Position numbers and translations under genes: made by a program
Origin: Catalinimonas niigatensis
GTDB taxonomy: Bacteria; Bacteroidota; Bacteroidia; Cytophagales; Cyclobacteriaceae
Direction of reading: 5' to 3'
DNA length: 64,000 nt
NCBI RefSeq assembly: GCF_030506285.1
Contig: NZ_CP119422.1
Location: forward strand, 1,488,001 to 1,552,000
Shown: piece after piece, positions 1 through 10,404 of the stretch
Layout: every line of letters begins with the position of its first letter
Numbering within the stretch: position 1 is the first letter of the stretch
Notes under the pieces: model-generated
Told to the model about the DNA's origin: nothing
The model's database searches: none
What the model saw: only the letters and a program-made list of their open reading frames with translations

Positions 1-1056
1 TACAGCTGAGGCAAAAACAGGCATGTGGTCTTTTACTTCCCCGGTATTCTCTACCAATGCCACCCTACCGTCTTCATCTCCTATCACGAGGTCCATATCC
101 CCATCCTGATCCCAGTCCACCCCTACCGGTATGATCATCTCCAGGTCCATTTTGATTACTCCTTCATCGTTTTTCAATACTCTTCCTTCCGCGAAGACTG
201 GTTTTTCTCTTGTTCCTGTGTTTTCAAACCAGGTCAGTTTGTCCAAAAACTCTCCACAGATCAGGTCCAGGTCACCGTCTCCGTCAAAGTCATACATATT
301 GGGTGAGGGAGCGCCATACACGTCCAGGGGCTTACCTGCGGCCTGCAATTTACCTCTGTTCTCATAGTTTCCATCTACATTTTCCAGCAGGTAGACATAG
401 CCGTGCAGCGGACCGTTGGTCCAGTTGCCTTGCTCATTAAACGCATTGTCCCAGCCATAGTCTCCCCATTCATCAATCCCGACGATGAGGTCCATATCGC
501 CATCCCCTTCGTAGTCCACATATTTCCACTGGCTAAAGCGGATTTTCTCATGCTGGCTCTCCAGTATTTTGGCATCAAACAATCTGTCCGGTGCTTCCAG
601 CAGGGTATTTCTGAAATCTTGGAATTCCACGCCGGGAGACATTACTTTGAGTTCACTTTCCACATAGGAGAGCTGTATGTTTTTTACGGATGGACCGATT
701 TTGACAGGAGGTTTGAAAGCGGTGATGCCTTCATGGGTTTGTCCGTCATTCTCAAAAAAGTACAGGCCATTGAAAGGTGTATCCGGACAGGAGACCAGCA
801 GGTCCATATCTCCATCCTGATCATAGTCCAGCGGCAAGGGCCAGGCCCATAAGCCTACTCCCAGGTCTACTTTCAGATCGGGGTTGTTATAAGTAAGCAA
901 AGTAAAATCTTCTGATACAACTTCTGCATTTTCTTTGTTCTCAATATTTCCCTGGCTGGTACATGACGTATAGCCCAGCAGTATCAGCAGATACAGCAGG
1001 CAATTGAGTGGGTTTAATGTCAGTGTGAAGATGCTTCCTGATTGTGTGAGCTTCAT
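1..1056 (-). CDS. Secreted FG-GAP/VCBS repeat protein (3' end outside window)
   Basis: The reading frame is open from the ATG at 1054-1056 to the left edge (352 codons), so the C-terminus is missing. The N-terminus has a hydrophobic segment ending in a Cys (LLGYTSCTSQ), which suggests a lipoprotein signal. Calcium-loop motifs of FG-GAP/VCBS beta-propeller blades recur: DYDQDGDMDL near residue 80 and DWDQDGDMDL near the left edge. Such proteins are exported surface beta-propellers that often sit in polysaccharide loci; the ligand is unknown. It starts 21 bp after the sulfatase stop and is probably the last visible gene of the SusC-SusD-sulfatase operon. Family assignment is secure, function is not. 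Confidence 0.8.
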   Translation of the reverse strand, partial: MKLTQSGSIFTLTLNPLNCLLYLLILLGYTSCTSQGNIENKENAEVVSEDFTLLTYNNPDLKVDLGVGLWAWPLPLDYDQDGDMDLLVSCPDTPFNGLYFFENDGQTHEGITAFKPPVKIGPSVKNIQLSYVESELKVMSPGVEFQDFRNTLLEAPDRLFDAKILESQHEKIRFSQWKYVDYEGDGDMDLIVGIDEWGDYGWDNAFNEQGNWTNGPLHGYVYLLENVDGNYENRGKLQAAGKPLDVYGAPSPNMYDFDGDGDLDLICGEFLDKLTWFENTGTREKPVFAEGRVLKNDEGVIKMDLEMIIPVGVDWDQDGDMDLVIGDEDGRVALVENTGEVKDHMPVFASAV

Positions 1057-1077
1057 AGGCTTTAGGTATTGTATCGT

Positions 1078-2550
1078 TTATTTTATTGTTTTCCGGGGGA
1101 ATCTGGCATGCATGTCAAATAAGCTGGCAAAGAGGCATTCCTTCAAAGCTTTTGCATCCCAGGGACGCTGTTTGCTAAGATCTGACTTTTCCGAAGGATC
1201 AGCGATAAGGTCATACATTTCATGCTTGTCCTCTTCATAAAAGTAGATGAGTTTATATCGCCCTCTTCTGATGGAAGACTGAGGATATGTTTTGCTCACA
1301 TATCCATCTTCGGTTCCAATGTCCGCTTCGGCCTCTTCAAATAAGCTTCCTTCCGGATGATAGTATGGAAAATGCCAGATCAACGCTCTGTCTTGCTCAA
1401 CCGCCTGATTGGTATTCCCTCTTAATATGGGTAAAAAAGAAATACCATCTATGGGTTTCTTCAATTTAGCTGTTGGATTGGCAATTTCCAGAAACGTAGG
1501 TAAAAAATCGTACTGCACGAGCGGATAATCGCAGTGTGATGTTTTATCTATCACTCCCGGCCATCGTGCTATCAAAGGTACTCTTATACCCCCTTCATAT
1601 AAATTCCATTTACTGCCTCGGAATGGCCGGTTGTAAGCGAACTCCGGATGTCCGCCATTGTCTGAGGTAAACATGACGAGGGTATTGTCAGCCAGACCTT
1701 CTTCATCCAGCGCCTTCAGTAATTGCCCGACGTAATGATCCAGGGTTTCTACAAAAGCAGCGTACCTGATACGTTCCTCGGATACGCCTTCGCCCGCTTT
1801 TTTGCGGTATTTCTCAATAAGCCACTCATTTTTACTATCCAGAGGGGTATGTACATAGTAATGGCTGACAAATAGAAAAAAGGGGTTTTGGTGGTCTTTC
1901 TGAATAAAATGAATCGCCTCTTCCATAAGTTGGTCTATGGAAAATTTATCCTGTGCAGAAGCAGTATTTTCTCTACTGTATGGGTGTGCACCAAAGGTCT
2001 CTTTGGCCCAGTCAAATCCCTGATTTTCAGGTCCGTAGGTGGGGTTCCACCCTTTGTATTTCTGATAATGAGAAGCCACATGCCACTTCCCAACCATTCC
2101 TGTGGTATATCCTTCTGCTTTAAGTGCTTCAGCCAGGCTTACTTCTTCCAGAGGAAGGTTTAAGGTATAAGGAGGCGAAACCAGTGCTTTATCCTCAAAC
2201 TGGTTTTTCCAAGCTTCATCTTCCCATTTCAGGCTGTCTTTTTCGTATTTGGTGACAAACTCAAAGCCTAATCTCGCCGGACTTTTTCCGGTCAGTAAGG
2301 CTGCTCTGGAAGGGGAGCAGAGAGGAGCGGAAGCATAAGCCTGGGTAAACTTCACGCCTTCTTTGGCAAACTGATCCAGATATGGCGTGTCAATGAGTGT
2401 GTTGCCATATTCTCTTCCGTAACATCCCAAATCCGCATATCCCAGATCATCCGCATAGATCAACAGTATATTGGGTCTGTCATGCTCACCGGCATAGACC
2501 AGCAATACCATCCAGGAACAGAGGATCAAACAAATCCCTCTTTTCAACAT
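1078..2550 (-). CDS. Family S1 sulfatase (arylsulfatase type)
   Basis: Predicted formylglycine-dependent sulfatase that hydrolyses sulfate esters, probably on a glycan. The signature CSPSRAALLTGK contains the Cys converted to formylglycine (about residue 78 from the chosen start) and the following Arg. The N-terminal metal-site motif YADDLGYADLG and the later TSDNGGH metal motif are both present. I chose the internal ATG at 2550 because the next residues, MLKRGICLILCSWMVLLV, form a clean signal peptide; a start 14 codons upstream is also open. It lies 111 bp after SusD and 21 bp before the FG-GAP gene. It needs a maturation enzyme that is not in the window. The sulfated substrate cannot be read from sequence alone. 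Confidence 0.92.
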   Translation of the reverse strand: MLKRGICLILCSWMVLLVYAGEHDRPNILLIYADDLGYADLGCYGREYGNTLIDTPYLDQFAKEGVKFTQAYASAPLCSPSRAALLTGKSPARLGFEFVTKYEKDSLKWEDEAWKNQFEDKALVSPPYTLNLPLEEVSLAEALKAEGYTTGMVGKWHVASHYQKYKGWNPTYGPENQGFDWAKETFGAHPYSRENTASAQDKFSIDQLMEEAIHFIQKDHQNPFFLFVSHYYVHTPLDSKNEWLIEKYRKKAGEGVSEERIRYAAFVETLDHYVGQLLKALDEEGLADNTLVMFTSDNGGHPEFAYNRPFRGSKWNLYEGGIRVPLIARWPGVIDKTSHCDYPLVQYDFLPTFLEIANPTAKLKKPIDGISFLPILRGNTNQAVEQDRALIWHFPYYHPEGSLFEEAEADIGTEDGYVSKTYPQSSIRRGRYKLIYFYEEDKHEMYDLIADPSEKSDLSKQRPWDAKALKECLFASLFDMHARFPRKTIK

Positions 2551-2661
2551 GATATTACTTTTTAATGCGTGCCTCATATCTATCCTGAGCATGGTTTAGG
2601 CTTAGACTTCAATGAGTATCCAACTGTGTTTAACTCAATGAAATCTAAGCCGTAATGAAAA

Positions 2662-4134
2662 TCAATAGCCTTCGTTCTGTACCAGTTCGGGGTTGGAATC
2701 CATCACATCCAGCGGAATAGGAAACCTGACATGAAAAGCCTGCGCGTTGGTTATTCCCCGGGCCTGGGCATTGGAAATATACTGACCCATTCTGATCAGG
2801 TCATTTCTTCTTTTTCCTTCAGAATAAAACTCCCATCCTCTTTCCTGCAAAATATGGTTTCTCAGGCTTTCCTGTCCGGAGAAATTAGCCAGTTGTATAC
2901 CCTCAAGTCCAGCCCTTTCTCTAACCATATTGATCAGGTCTATGGATTCTTGATTGGGTCCGTTGATTTCGTTTAAAGCCTCTGCCCTCAGAAGCAAAAT
3001 ATCTGCATATCTGATTTCAGGTATATCATTACCATAGGAAGCATTGGCACCTTCAGGATCAGGCCAGAACTTAAAAGACCTTGTATTGTCTTCGTTTAAC
3101 AGAGAAATGGTATCACCGGCAGTATTGATGTATTCTGTCAGTATCAGTGTTCTTCTTTCATCTTCAGGATCAAATGAGTTATAAAAGTCATCCAGTATTC
3201 TGAATTCATTGGGCCAATTTCTCCAGGCGCTTTTAAATTCCAGACCGGTTCTGGGGTCTTTGGCAAAATCCGGTGGATAGGCAGCGTTCATCCAGCTGTT
3301 GGCTGTGTACCGGTCGGCACTGGATTTGGCAGGCCTCACCCAGATCAGTTCGGCATTTCTTTCGTTTTCTACTTTGAACAGGTCTTCATATTCCGGGAAA
3401 AGGCTGTAATCCCACTGGTTTATAATGGTTGCTGTCATCTCCGCAGCATTGTTCCACTGCCTGGTGTTCATATAAAACTCTGCCAGATACCCCTGTGCAG
3501 CCGCCTTATGCGCTCTGCCATACGCCACTTCATCGCCCGGGTTGGGTAAGTCAGGAATCACATTCAGCCACTCATTTTCAATAAAGCTAAGCATCTCTTC
3601 CTCCGAAGCCCTTGGGAGTTGCAGCGGTTCCGCTGTACTTGTTCTTAAAGGCACCGGACCAAAGTTGAGGTACATTTTGTAGTAATTGATGACTCTTAAA
3701 AACCTTGCTTCAGCAGCATACAAAGTTTTGATGGAGTCGGTAGCTTCCAGGGTTTCCATATTATCCAGAATGATATTGGCATTCCGGATTCCCTGATAAG
3801 GCCAATCCCAGTTTTCGCCTCTCAGCAAACCTACCGTGGGATCCCATGTGAAATTGATGTACTGCACAGCCGTAGCATTTACACCGTCACCGGTTTGCCA
3901 CATGATGTCGGTCGTCCATTCCATCTGGGCGAAGGTATAGATGGAGTTATTTACCCGCATGTTGGCGGTAGCAGCATAGGCAGCTCCCATTACGGACTCC
4001 ATCCCTTCCGTATTGGTCAAAAAGTTTTCCGGGGCAAGCTGGTCGTACACATTCTCCTCCAGCACATCTTCACAGCTGATGAACAACACCGACAGCGCGA
4101 TGCACATACATTGGATATATCTGATTGCTTTCAT
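2662..4134 (-). CDS. SusD/RagB-family glycan-binding lipoprotein (locus 1)
   Basis: Outer-membrane surface lipoprotein that caps a SusC transporter and binds glycan. The first 21 residues form a lipoprotein signal ending in LFISC, with Cys21 as the acylation site. The 490-residue length is normal for the family. The body carries TPR-like helical sequence (RAHKAAAQGYLAEFYMNTR) and the C-terminus ends with the usual RFPIPLDV...ELVQNEGY pattern. It begins 12 bp after the SusC stop, so the two are translationally linked. Ligand specificity cannot be predicted. Confidence 0.94.
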   Translation of the reverse strand: MKAIRYIQCMCIALSVLFISCEDVLEENVYDQLAPENFLTNTEGMESVMGAAYAATANMRVNNSIYTFAQMEWTTDIMWQTGDGVNATAVQYINFTWDPTVGLLRGENWDWPYQGIRNANIILDNMETLEATDSIKTLYAAEARFLRVINYYKMYLNFGPVPLRTSTAEPLQLPRASEEEMLSFIENEWLNVIPDLPNPGDEVAYGRAHKAAAQGYLAEFYMNTRQWNNAAEMTATIINQWDYSLFPEYEDLFKVENERNAELIWVRPAKSSADRYTANSWMNAAYPPDFAKDPRTGLEFKSAWRNWPNEFRILDDFYNSFDPEDERRTLILTEYINTAGDTISLLNEDNTRSFKFWPDPEGANASYGNDIPEIRYADILLLRAEALNEINGPNQESIDLINMVRERAGLEGIQLANFSGQESLRNHILQERGWEFYSEGKRRNDLIRMGQYISNAQARGITNAQAFHVRFPIPLDVMDSNPELVQNEGY

Positions 4135-4146
4135 CTTAGGTTGTTT

Positions 4147-7100
4147 TTAAAAGTTGAGATTCACTCCTACAATATAGGTTCTTGCCAAAGGATAGGGATT
4201 CCAGTCTATTCTGAAATTGGCATTTCCATTTCCGTTAACGGCCGGGTCAACTCCTGAATAATCGGTAAGGGTAAACAGGTTCTGACCTGTTACATAAACC
4301 GATGCTCCGGATATAAAATCGGTATTTATGGGGAGCTGATAGGATAACTTCACCGTATTAAGCCTTAAGTAGGAAGCATCCTCAACCGTAGTGGAATTCA
4401 CCCTCTTTTCACCCTGGGCAGTAGGACGTACAAATGAGGGGTACACATTACTGGGATTTTCCGGTGTCCAGCGATTAAGCAAAGGTTCCGCGTAGCGGTT
4501 TCTTCTCAAACCTGTAGGGAAATAGGTTTCCACCAGGTTCTGGTTGAGCATTTGCACTCCTTCAACACCTTCAAAAAACACGTACAACTCTAGTCCTTTG
4601 TAGCTGAAGGTGTTGCCAAACGACCAGATAAGGTCAGGTATAGAATTACCAAGAATGACCCTGTCATCTGCGTTTACCGTACCATCGCCATTTATGTCCC
4701 GGTATTTGATATCTCCGGGCAGCACGTTGTCCATAGTCACATCAAAATCATCGCCGGTTTGCCAGATGCCATCTACCTGATATCCGTAAAAGGAATAGAC
4801 CGGCTGCCCTTCTTCAATGATACCGATCTGTGAAGTCTGTCCCGCACTTCCGGTGATGATTTGTTCAATTCCACCCAGGTCCATGACTTCATTGTTCACG
4901 GTAGTCAGTGCCACATTTGAAACCCATGACAGCGGGCCGTTCAGATTGTTGGAAGTGAGTGAAAATTCAAAACCGGAATTTTTCATCTCCCCAATGTTTG
5001 TCATTCTGGAACTGTAACCGGTAGAACGGGGAATGGGCAATGCCAGCAGCATATCATAGGTATGCTTTTGAAACCACTCTACTCCTCCTGATATGCGGTC
5101 TTCCAGTATGCCAAAATCCAGGCCCACATTGAGCTGCTCTGTAGTCTCCCATTTGAGGTCTGGATTGGCAATGCGGGCAGGGTCTGTCGTGGCAACCTGA
5201 GTATCATTGAATACGGCCAGCGGACCGGTTCCAAAAGTAGTGATTGACTGGTAGTTACCAATTTCCTGATTACCGGTTTGCCCCCAGCTTGCCCTAACCT
5301 TCAGTGTACTGATATGCTCTTCTAAAGAACCAAAAAAACCTTCCTCATGCAGCTTCCATCCCAATGCCAGGGATGGGAAGTAACCAAACTTGTTGTTAGC
5401 ACCGAATCTTGATGAGCCATCTGCACGGAAAGAAGCAGTAAACAGGTATTTGTCCTGGAAAACATAATTGATCCTTCCCAGATAAGATAACAAACGGTTA
5501 TCCGCCTTGCCACTGGTAACAACATCCAGGTTAGGATCACCCAGTTCCAGGTTATAGGTCTGGGTTGCGTCTGAAGGGAAACTTCGCGATTCCGCTGAGA
5601 AGCGTTCGGTAGTAAATTTCTGGGTGGTTACCCCTAACACACCGCTGATGCTGTGGTTATTGATTGTTTTGTTATATGACAAGGTTCCTTCTATGAGATA
5701 ATTAGCCTTTTTACCGCTCAGGATGGTTCCGATACCTCCGGCGGCAAAGCCATCAATGGTACTGCGGTCTATGTATACATTCCTTTGTTGGTTAGAAATA
5801 TCCCCTCCGATATTGATTTTAGCAGAAAGCTCAGGGAGAATAAAGTACTCTCCATACACATTACCGAAAGTACGGTAGGTATTGGAAATCGCATCTTTGC
5901 CGTAGACCAACGCCAATGGGTTGTCTACATTGATCTGGCGCGACTGCGTATAGTTGCCTTCGCTATCCCTTACGGACAGTGTCGGATCATAATTGTACGC
6001 AGCGTATATAGCACCAGAGTGTTCGTTTAAGGCATAGCCAAAGGGAACAAAATCATCGCGTATGTAATTGGTATTTAAATTCACACCTACATTGAATCTT
6101 TCTCCTTCCGAATGACGCAGATTCAGGCGGGCACCATAACGCTCAAAAGAAGAGCTTTTCACCACACCATCCTGGCTGAAGTAATTCAGGGAAAGCAGAT
6201 ATTGCGTATCTTCATTTCCACCGGAAAAAGATAAATTATGATCCTGCACTGGTGCACTTGAGCGGTAAATCTCATCCTGCCAGTCTGTTCCTCCATTTTG
6301 TATATCTGTCACCAACTGGTCAGGTGTTCCTCCACCTTCGTCAATGATATCATTCATGACATCACGGTACTGTTCGGGGTTCAACAGCTGAATTTTATTG
6401 GCAATATTTTGTGCACCATAATAACCATTATAATTCACCTTAAATCTTCCTGCTGTACCATTTTTAGTGGTGATGAGTATGACGCCATTTGCTCCTCTGG
6501 CTCCGTAAATAGCTGTTGCAGAAGCATCTTTGAGAATTTCAATGGACTCAATATCCGCCGGATTCAGCGCTGCCAGAGGGTTCCTTGTCGTACGGCTTGT
6601 GGTAAAGCGCTCCCCTACTCCGGCCACGGCAGCAGAATTGTCAATGGGTAAGCCATCAATGACATACAAGGGGCTGTTACCTGCGTTGATGGAGCCACTT
6701 CCTCTGATATTGATGGATATTCCTCCACCCGGCTCAGCACTGTTTTGAACAACCTGCACACCCGCAGCTTTTCCGGCAATCATCTGATCTACAGAAGTGA
6801 CTACCCCCTGGTTAAAATCTTCGCTGCGAAGGGAGGTAACAGCACCCGTTAAGTCGCTTTTTTTCTGCGTGCCGTATCCTACCACAACTACTTCGCTCAG
6901 AGATTTAATGTCGGGTAGCATCTGTACGTTGATCTCGGTACGGTTATTCACAGCTATTTCTTCCGAAACAAAACCGATGGAGGTGAATACCAGCATAGCA
7001 TTATTGTCCGGCACATTGATTCTGTAGTTTCCGTCTACATCCGTAACCGTTCCGATGGTAGTTCCTTTTACCAGGATATTGACCCCCGGTAAGGCTTCCC

Positions 7101-7344
7101 CATCTTCTTCAGAGGTGACTTTACCTGTTATGTCAATCGCATCGTTTGCTTTGCTTTTTTCTGGCGACAGATTGTATGCGCTGGACTCCTTCCAGGAAAA
7201 AAGAAAGAAAAGGCACAATGCCATGATACCTACAAAGGGAGGGGCAGGCAATTTAGGGAGGAAGCTGGTTATTTTCTCCCATACCTCTGGTTGTCTGGTT
7301 ATTCCAACCGTTTTTTCACGCAGATTTCGTAATCTTTTAGTCAT
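4147..7344 (-). CDS. SusC/RagA TonB-dependent transporter (locus 1, no STN domain)
   Basis: Outer-membrane TonB-dependent transporter that imports glycan fragments with the SusD downstream. Residues about 70-150 are a carboxypeptidase-D regulatory-like domain (GEALPGVNILVKGTTIGT), followed by the SEVVVVGYGTQKK segment, the plug with NIRGSGSINAGNSPLYVIDG, and a long barrel ending in Phe. An EF-hand-like loop DINGDGTVNADD lies near the C-terminus. The N-terminus is unusual: about 37 mostly hydrophilic residues precede the hydrophobic export segment (about 38-50). Unlike the other two SusC proteins here it has no STN signalling domain and no adjacent sigma/FecR pair, so another regulator, perhaps the nearby AraC gene, may control it. 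Confidence 0.94.
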   Translation of the reverse strand: MTKRLRNLREKTVGITRQPEVWEKITSFLPKLPAPPFVGIMALCLFFLFSWKESSAYNLSPEKSKANDAIDITGKVTSEEDGEALPGVNILVKGTTIGTVTDVDGNYRINVPDNNAMLVFTSIGFVSEEIAVNNRTEINVQMLPDIKSLSEVVVVGYGTQKKSDLTGAVTSLRSEDFNQGVVTSVDQMIAGKAAGVQVVQNSAEPGGGISINIRGSGSINAGNSPLYVIDGLPIDNSAAVAGVGERFTTSRTTRNPLAALNPADIESIEILKDASATAIYGARGANGVILITTKNGTAGRFKVNYNGYYGAQNIANKIQLLNPEQYRDVMNDIIDEGGGTPDQLVTDIQNGGTDWQDEIYRSSAPVQDHNLSFSGGNEDTQYLLSLNYFSQDGVVKSSSFERYGARLNLRHSEGERFNVGVNLNTNYIRDDFVPFGYALNEHSGAIYAAYNYDPTLSVRDSEGNYTQSRQINVDNPLALVYGKDAISNTYRTFGNVYGEYFILPELSAKINIGGDISNQQRNVYIDRSTIDGFAAGGIGTILSGKKANYLIEGTLSYNKTINNHSISGVLGVTTQKFTTERFSAESRSFPSDATQTYNLELGDPNLDVVTSGKADNRLLSYLGRINYVFQDKYLFTASFRADGSSRFGANNKFGYFPSLALGWKLHEEGFFGSLEEHISTLKVRASWGQTGNQEIGNYQSITTFGTGPLAVFNDTQVATTDPARIANPDLKWETTEQLNVGLDFGILEDRISGGVEWFQKHTYDMLLALPIPRSTGYSSRMTNIGEMKNSGFEFSLTSNNLNGPLSWVSNVALTTVNNEVMDLGGIEQIITGSAGQTSQIGIIEEGQPVYSFYGYQVDGIWQTGDDFDVTMDNVLPGDIKYRDINGDGTVNADDRVILGNSIPDLIWSFGNTFSYKGLELYVFFEGVEGVQMLNQNLVETYFPTGLRRNRYAEPLLNRWTPENPSNVYPSFVRPTAQGEKRVNSTTVEDASYLRLNTVKLSYQLPINTDFISGASVYVTGQNLFTLTDYSGVDPAVNGNGNANFRIDWNPYPLARTYIVGVNLNF

Positions 7345-7569
7345 GGTTGTTGTATGTTAAATGGTGACGCTGTAACTTTTTTTGTTTTCCACTTGGCCCA
7401 GTTGCTGATATTGGCGGCAGAGTTTTATATGTCGCTGCTTTGCTTATTCAGGTACTTAGATACGACCAAAGTTGATATGCTATTCCAGGATAGGATAAAG
7501 ACAGTAGCCTATTGGATACATTCTTTGCTGCACCTGGAGGAAAAGCCTACATTAAAATTTGTCTTAGTA

Positions 7570-9206
7570 TTAATCTCTAAAACGCTGACCTTCCCAGTCC
7601 ACATCTCCGCAGAAATGCACTTTGATTCCTAGTTCCTCCATGGCTGCAGCTTTCACACGGCACGCCTGATGCGCTTTGGTTTCATCTTTTGCATAAATTA
7701 CCTGTATGTGATTGGACTTATGCCGTGCCATCAGTTGGTCGCGACTTACTCCTTCTAAGATAGCATGCATAACAGGCCATTGTGAAGTGGTCAGCTGCCA
7801 TCTCCTTTGCGTCTCCTCATCACTAAGTTGCACTACTTTTCCAATACCCAGGTCGCAGTGCAGCTGATCATGCATCACATAGACCCTGCTCCAGACTATG
7901 TGTCCTGGCTTGCTAATACCTTTCAGACTTCCCCCACCCAGATGAAAATACATGGAGGGTTGGCGCTCACTGCTGGCTCCTGCATAACCTCCGATGAAAT
8001 GTGCCGGAGGGGCAGCCCCTGAGATCAGAAAAACCCAAACAAACTGTGTCTCTCCATCTACTTCAACATTTTGGCCCCAACGTAAATCATGCAAGGTATT
8101 CTCCCCTTCCATTCCCATGGCCTTCCAGAGGTGATAGGTAAGCAGACTATCCAGTCCGGCACACTCATCTACTTCGTTAAAGTGAGGCAGCGCCTGCTTA
8201 GGATATAGCTCTTTTCCAGCAGTGTCAAAAACGGGAGGCCGGTCTTCATTATTTAACAGCCCTTCGGCCAGGTCGCTGGCAACGGTGAGGTCTTTCAATC
8301 CTAACTGATACTGTATGCCAATAGTATCGCATTGAAATGCATCTGCTATCCTGACGGCAGCGATGTACATTTTACACTGCTCCAGAGTCTGGAACTTGGT
8401 AAGTCCATCACCACTTTCGTCCCAGGCAAAGTGCATCCCTTTTTCCAACAGCCATTCCAACACTTTCTGAGCTTCCTGGTCTTTTACCTGTTGCATGGCA
8501 ACATAGATGGAAGCCTGGCTCAGCCTTTCTTTGAAAATACCTGTCTTGTGCAGCAGCTCGTCCGGTACAATCGCATTGTACATTCCCATACATCCCTCAT
8601 CAAACACTCCCATGATGGCTTTTTTCTTTCGTAGCTTTTGGGCAAAATCTCTTCCTAACTGCCTATCCCCTAAGGGTATTTTAAGCATATCAAAACTTTT
8701 GACATGACTTAGATCATGGGTGATTTTGCCTGTAGTAAGCCATTCGCTAAGGTTATGGAGAAAGAAATCATCGTCAAAATGTTCACTCCACAGGCTACTG
8801 TATGCTATACCTGCCTTGGTGAGTGAGCCATTGAGGTTCAGCATCCCGACCAGTCCCGGCCAGGTTCCATTCCAATTTGCCAAGGTTAAAATAGGTCCCT
8901 GATGGGTAGTGAGGCCCGGCAACACATGATGGCTGTATTGCCAGATACTCTCTGCAACAATAAGCGGTGCTTGGGCAGGAATGGTATGAAAAACATCCAT
9001 GCCCATACGCTGTGAATCAATAAAGCCATGTTTTTTTTAGGATCGTATGCATGTGCGCGTATCACTTTGAAACCCTGCTTTTTCAAAACATTGACAATCA
9101 GATATTCCATTTCCTCTTGAGTGGCCCATCCCACCTGGTTTGCGGCTAACCTTGAATCTCCACTAGCTACCAAATAAATTTCCTGATAGCGATGCTCTGG
9201 CGTCAT
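7570..9206 (-). pseudogene. L-fucose/L-arabinose isomerase-like protein, frameshifted at A8
   Basis: Two overlapping frames make one sugar-isomerase-like protein. The N-terminal frame starts at 9206 (MTPEHRYQEIYLVASGDS) and the C-terminal frame runs to the stop at 7570. They meet at a run of eight A residues on the minus strand (9031-9038). With one extra A the frame reads DPKKK-HGFIDSQRMGMDVF and joins the family motifs ESIWQYSHHVLPGL and NWNGTWPGLVGMLNLNG, giving exactly 545 codons plus stop. Such enzymes interconvert aldoses and ketoses in the cytoplasm. It lies 225 bp upstream of the SusC gene on the same strand. The lesion could be a true mutation, slippage rescued in vivo, or a sequencing error. 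The exact sugar is uncertain. Confidence 0.82.
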
Positions 9207-9504
9207 AAATTTCAGATTTTGTTAAGTAATTTCAAGTTGATTTTCCTGTTCAGTGTGCATGTCAAGATGTTACAATAAAAATATACCTGCATTCTTTTAC
9301 CCACAGGCACTGATCACAAAAAATTTAAAATTCACATCTTTTTATTATATAAAATTATTGAATTACTTTATTGCAAGTTCTTCAATTGCTTATATTTCAA
9401 ATTTGTCATAAATAACTTTGCCTTTTATGTTAATTCCTGTCTATTTATTGTATGATCTTAGCATAGATTCATGTATTCAATTTCTATAAAAACATAAGCT
9501 CGGA
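9207..9504. promoter_or_regulatory. Divergent control region between isomerase-like and AraC genes
   Basis: This AT-rich stretch separates the minus-strand isomerase-like gene from the plus-strand AraC gene, so it should hold both promoters. TAACTTTG at 9413-9420 fits the Bacteroidota -7 consensus TAnnTTTG for the AraC direction, with a TTG at 9386-9388 as a possible, rather distant, -33 element. No AraC operator repeats could be identified by eye. No coding potential was seen. Confidence 0.35.
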
Positions 9505-10377
9505 ATGAAACCTCATTTTCATAAAGTACCTATTCAACCGCAGAGCTCGTATAGCATCAGACATGACATCAATTCTGCATTTCCTACTGTTTGGCACTAC
9601 CATCCCGAGATTGAGCTTCACTATACCATTCAAGGTGAAGGAGTACGCTTTATCGGGGATAACATCAGCAACTTTTCTGCCGGGGAAATGCTGCTGTTGG
9701 GTGAAAATTTGCCCCATACCTGGCGTTGCAGAGAAGAATATTTCCGGGAAAATACAGAGAAAAAAGTAGAGGCGATGGTACTGCACTTTTTGCCGGATTG
9801 CCTGGGTAGCGATATGCTTTGTCTGCCCGAAGCGTATTTGATACCCAAACTTTTTGAGAAAGCAAAAAAAGGACTGGTGATTAAGGGTGAGGCCAAGCAA
9901 AAACTTGCGCAAGTGATGTAGTCAGCCCTGGACGCATCTAATCTTGACAGACTGATCACTCTGCTTACCATACTGAAGATTTTGGCCGAAGCCGATGAAG
10001 TAGAAACCATAGCCTCGGCACATGCCTTTTATCAGACCAATGAAATTGAAACCCAAAGACTGGACAAAATTTACACCTATACTTTTACTCATTACAAAAA
10101 CGACATCAGTCTGGAAGAAATCGCCTCTATTGCCAACCTTAGCGTGACCTCATTTTGCAGGTATTTTAAGCAGATGACAAAAAAAACCTACTATGATTTT
10201 TTGATTGAGGTGCGCATCAGCCATGCATGTAGGGCGCTGATTGAAGACAAGATGGTGACGGAAGTCATCTGTTTTGAACATGGATTCAATAACGTATCTA
10301 ATTTTTACCGCCATTTTAAAAAAGTAATGCAGATGACTCCCTTAGAGTATAAGAAGAAGTATCTAAAAAATGCATGA
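9505..10377 (+). pseudogene. AraC-family regulator interrupted by an in-frame TAG
   Basis: The two parts lie in one frame, separated only by a TAG at 9919-9921. The first 138 codons are a cupin-type sensor domain (WHYHPEIELHYTIQGEGVRFIGD, GEMLLLGENLPHTWRC). After the TAG the frame continues SALDASNLDRLITLLTILKI and reaches a complete C-terminal double helix-turn-helix (LEEIASIANLSVTSFCRYFK; ICFEHGFNNVSNFYRHFKK). The full length of 290 residues is normal for the family. It is divergent from the isomerase-like gene and could have been the sugar-responsive regulator of locus 1. With the stop, only the sensor domain, or an internally started HTH (ATG at 9982), could be made. Confidence 0.85.
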
Positions 10378-10404
10378 CACGAAAAGGAGGTAATGTCTAG
10401 CAGT

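Noticed and set aside
9484-10010. Minus-strand ORFs of 126 and 142 codons across the AraC gene
   Set aside because: They are antisense shadows of a clearly recognisable AraC protein on the plus strand.
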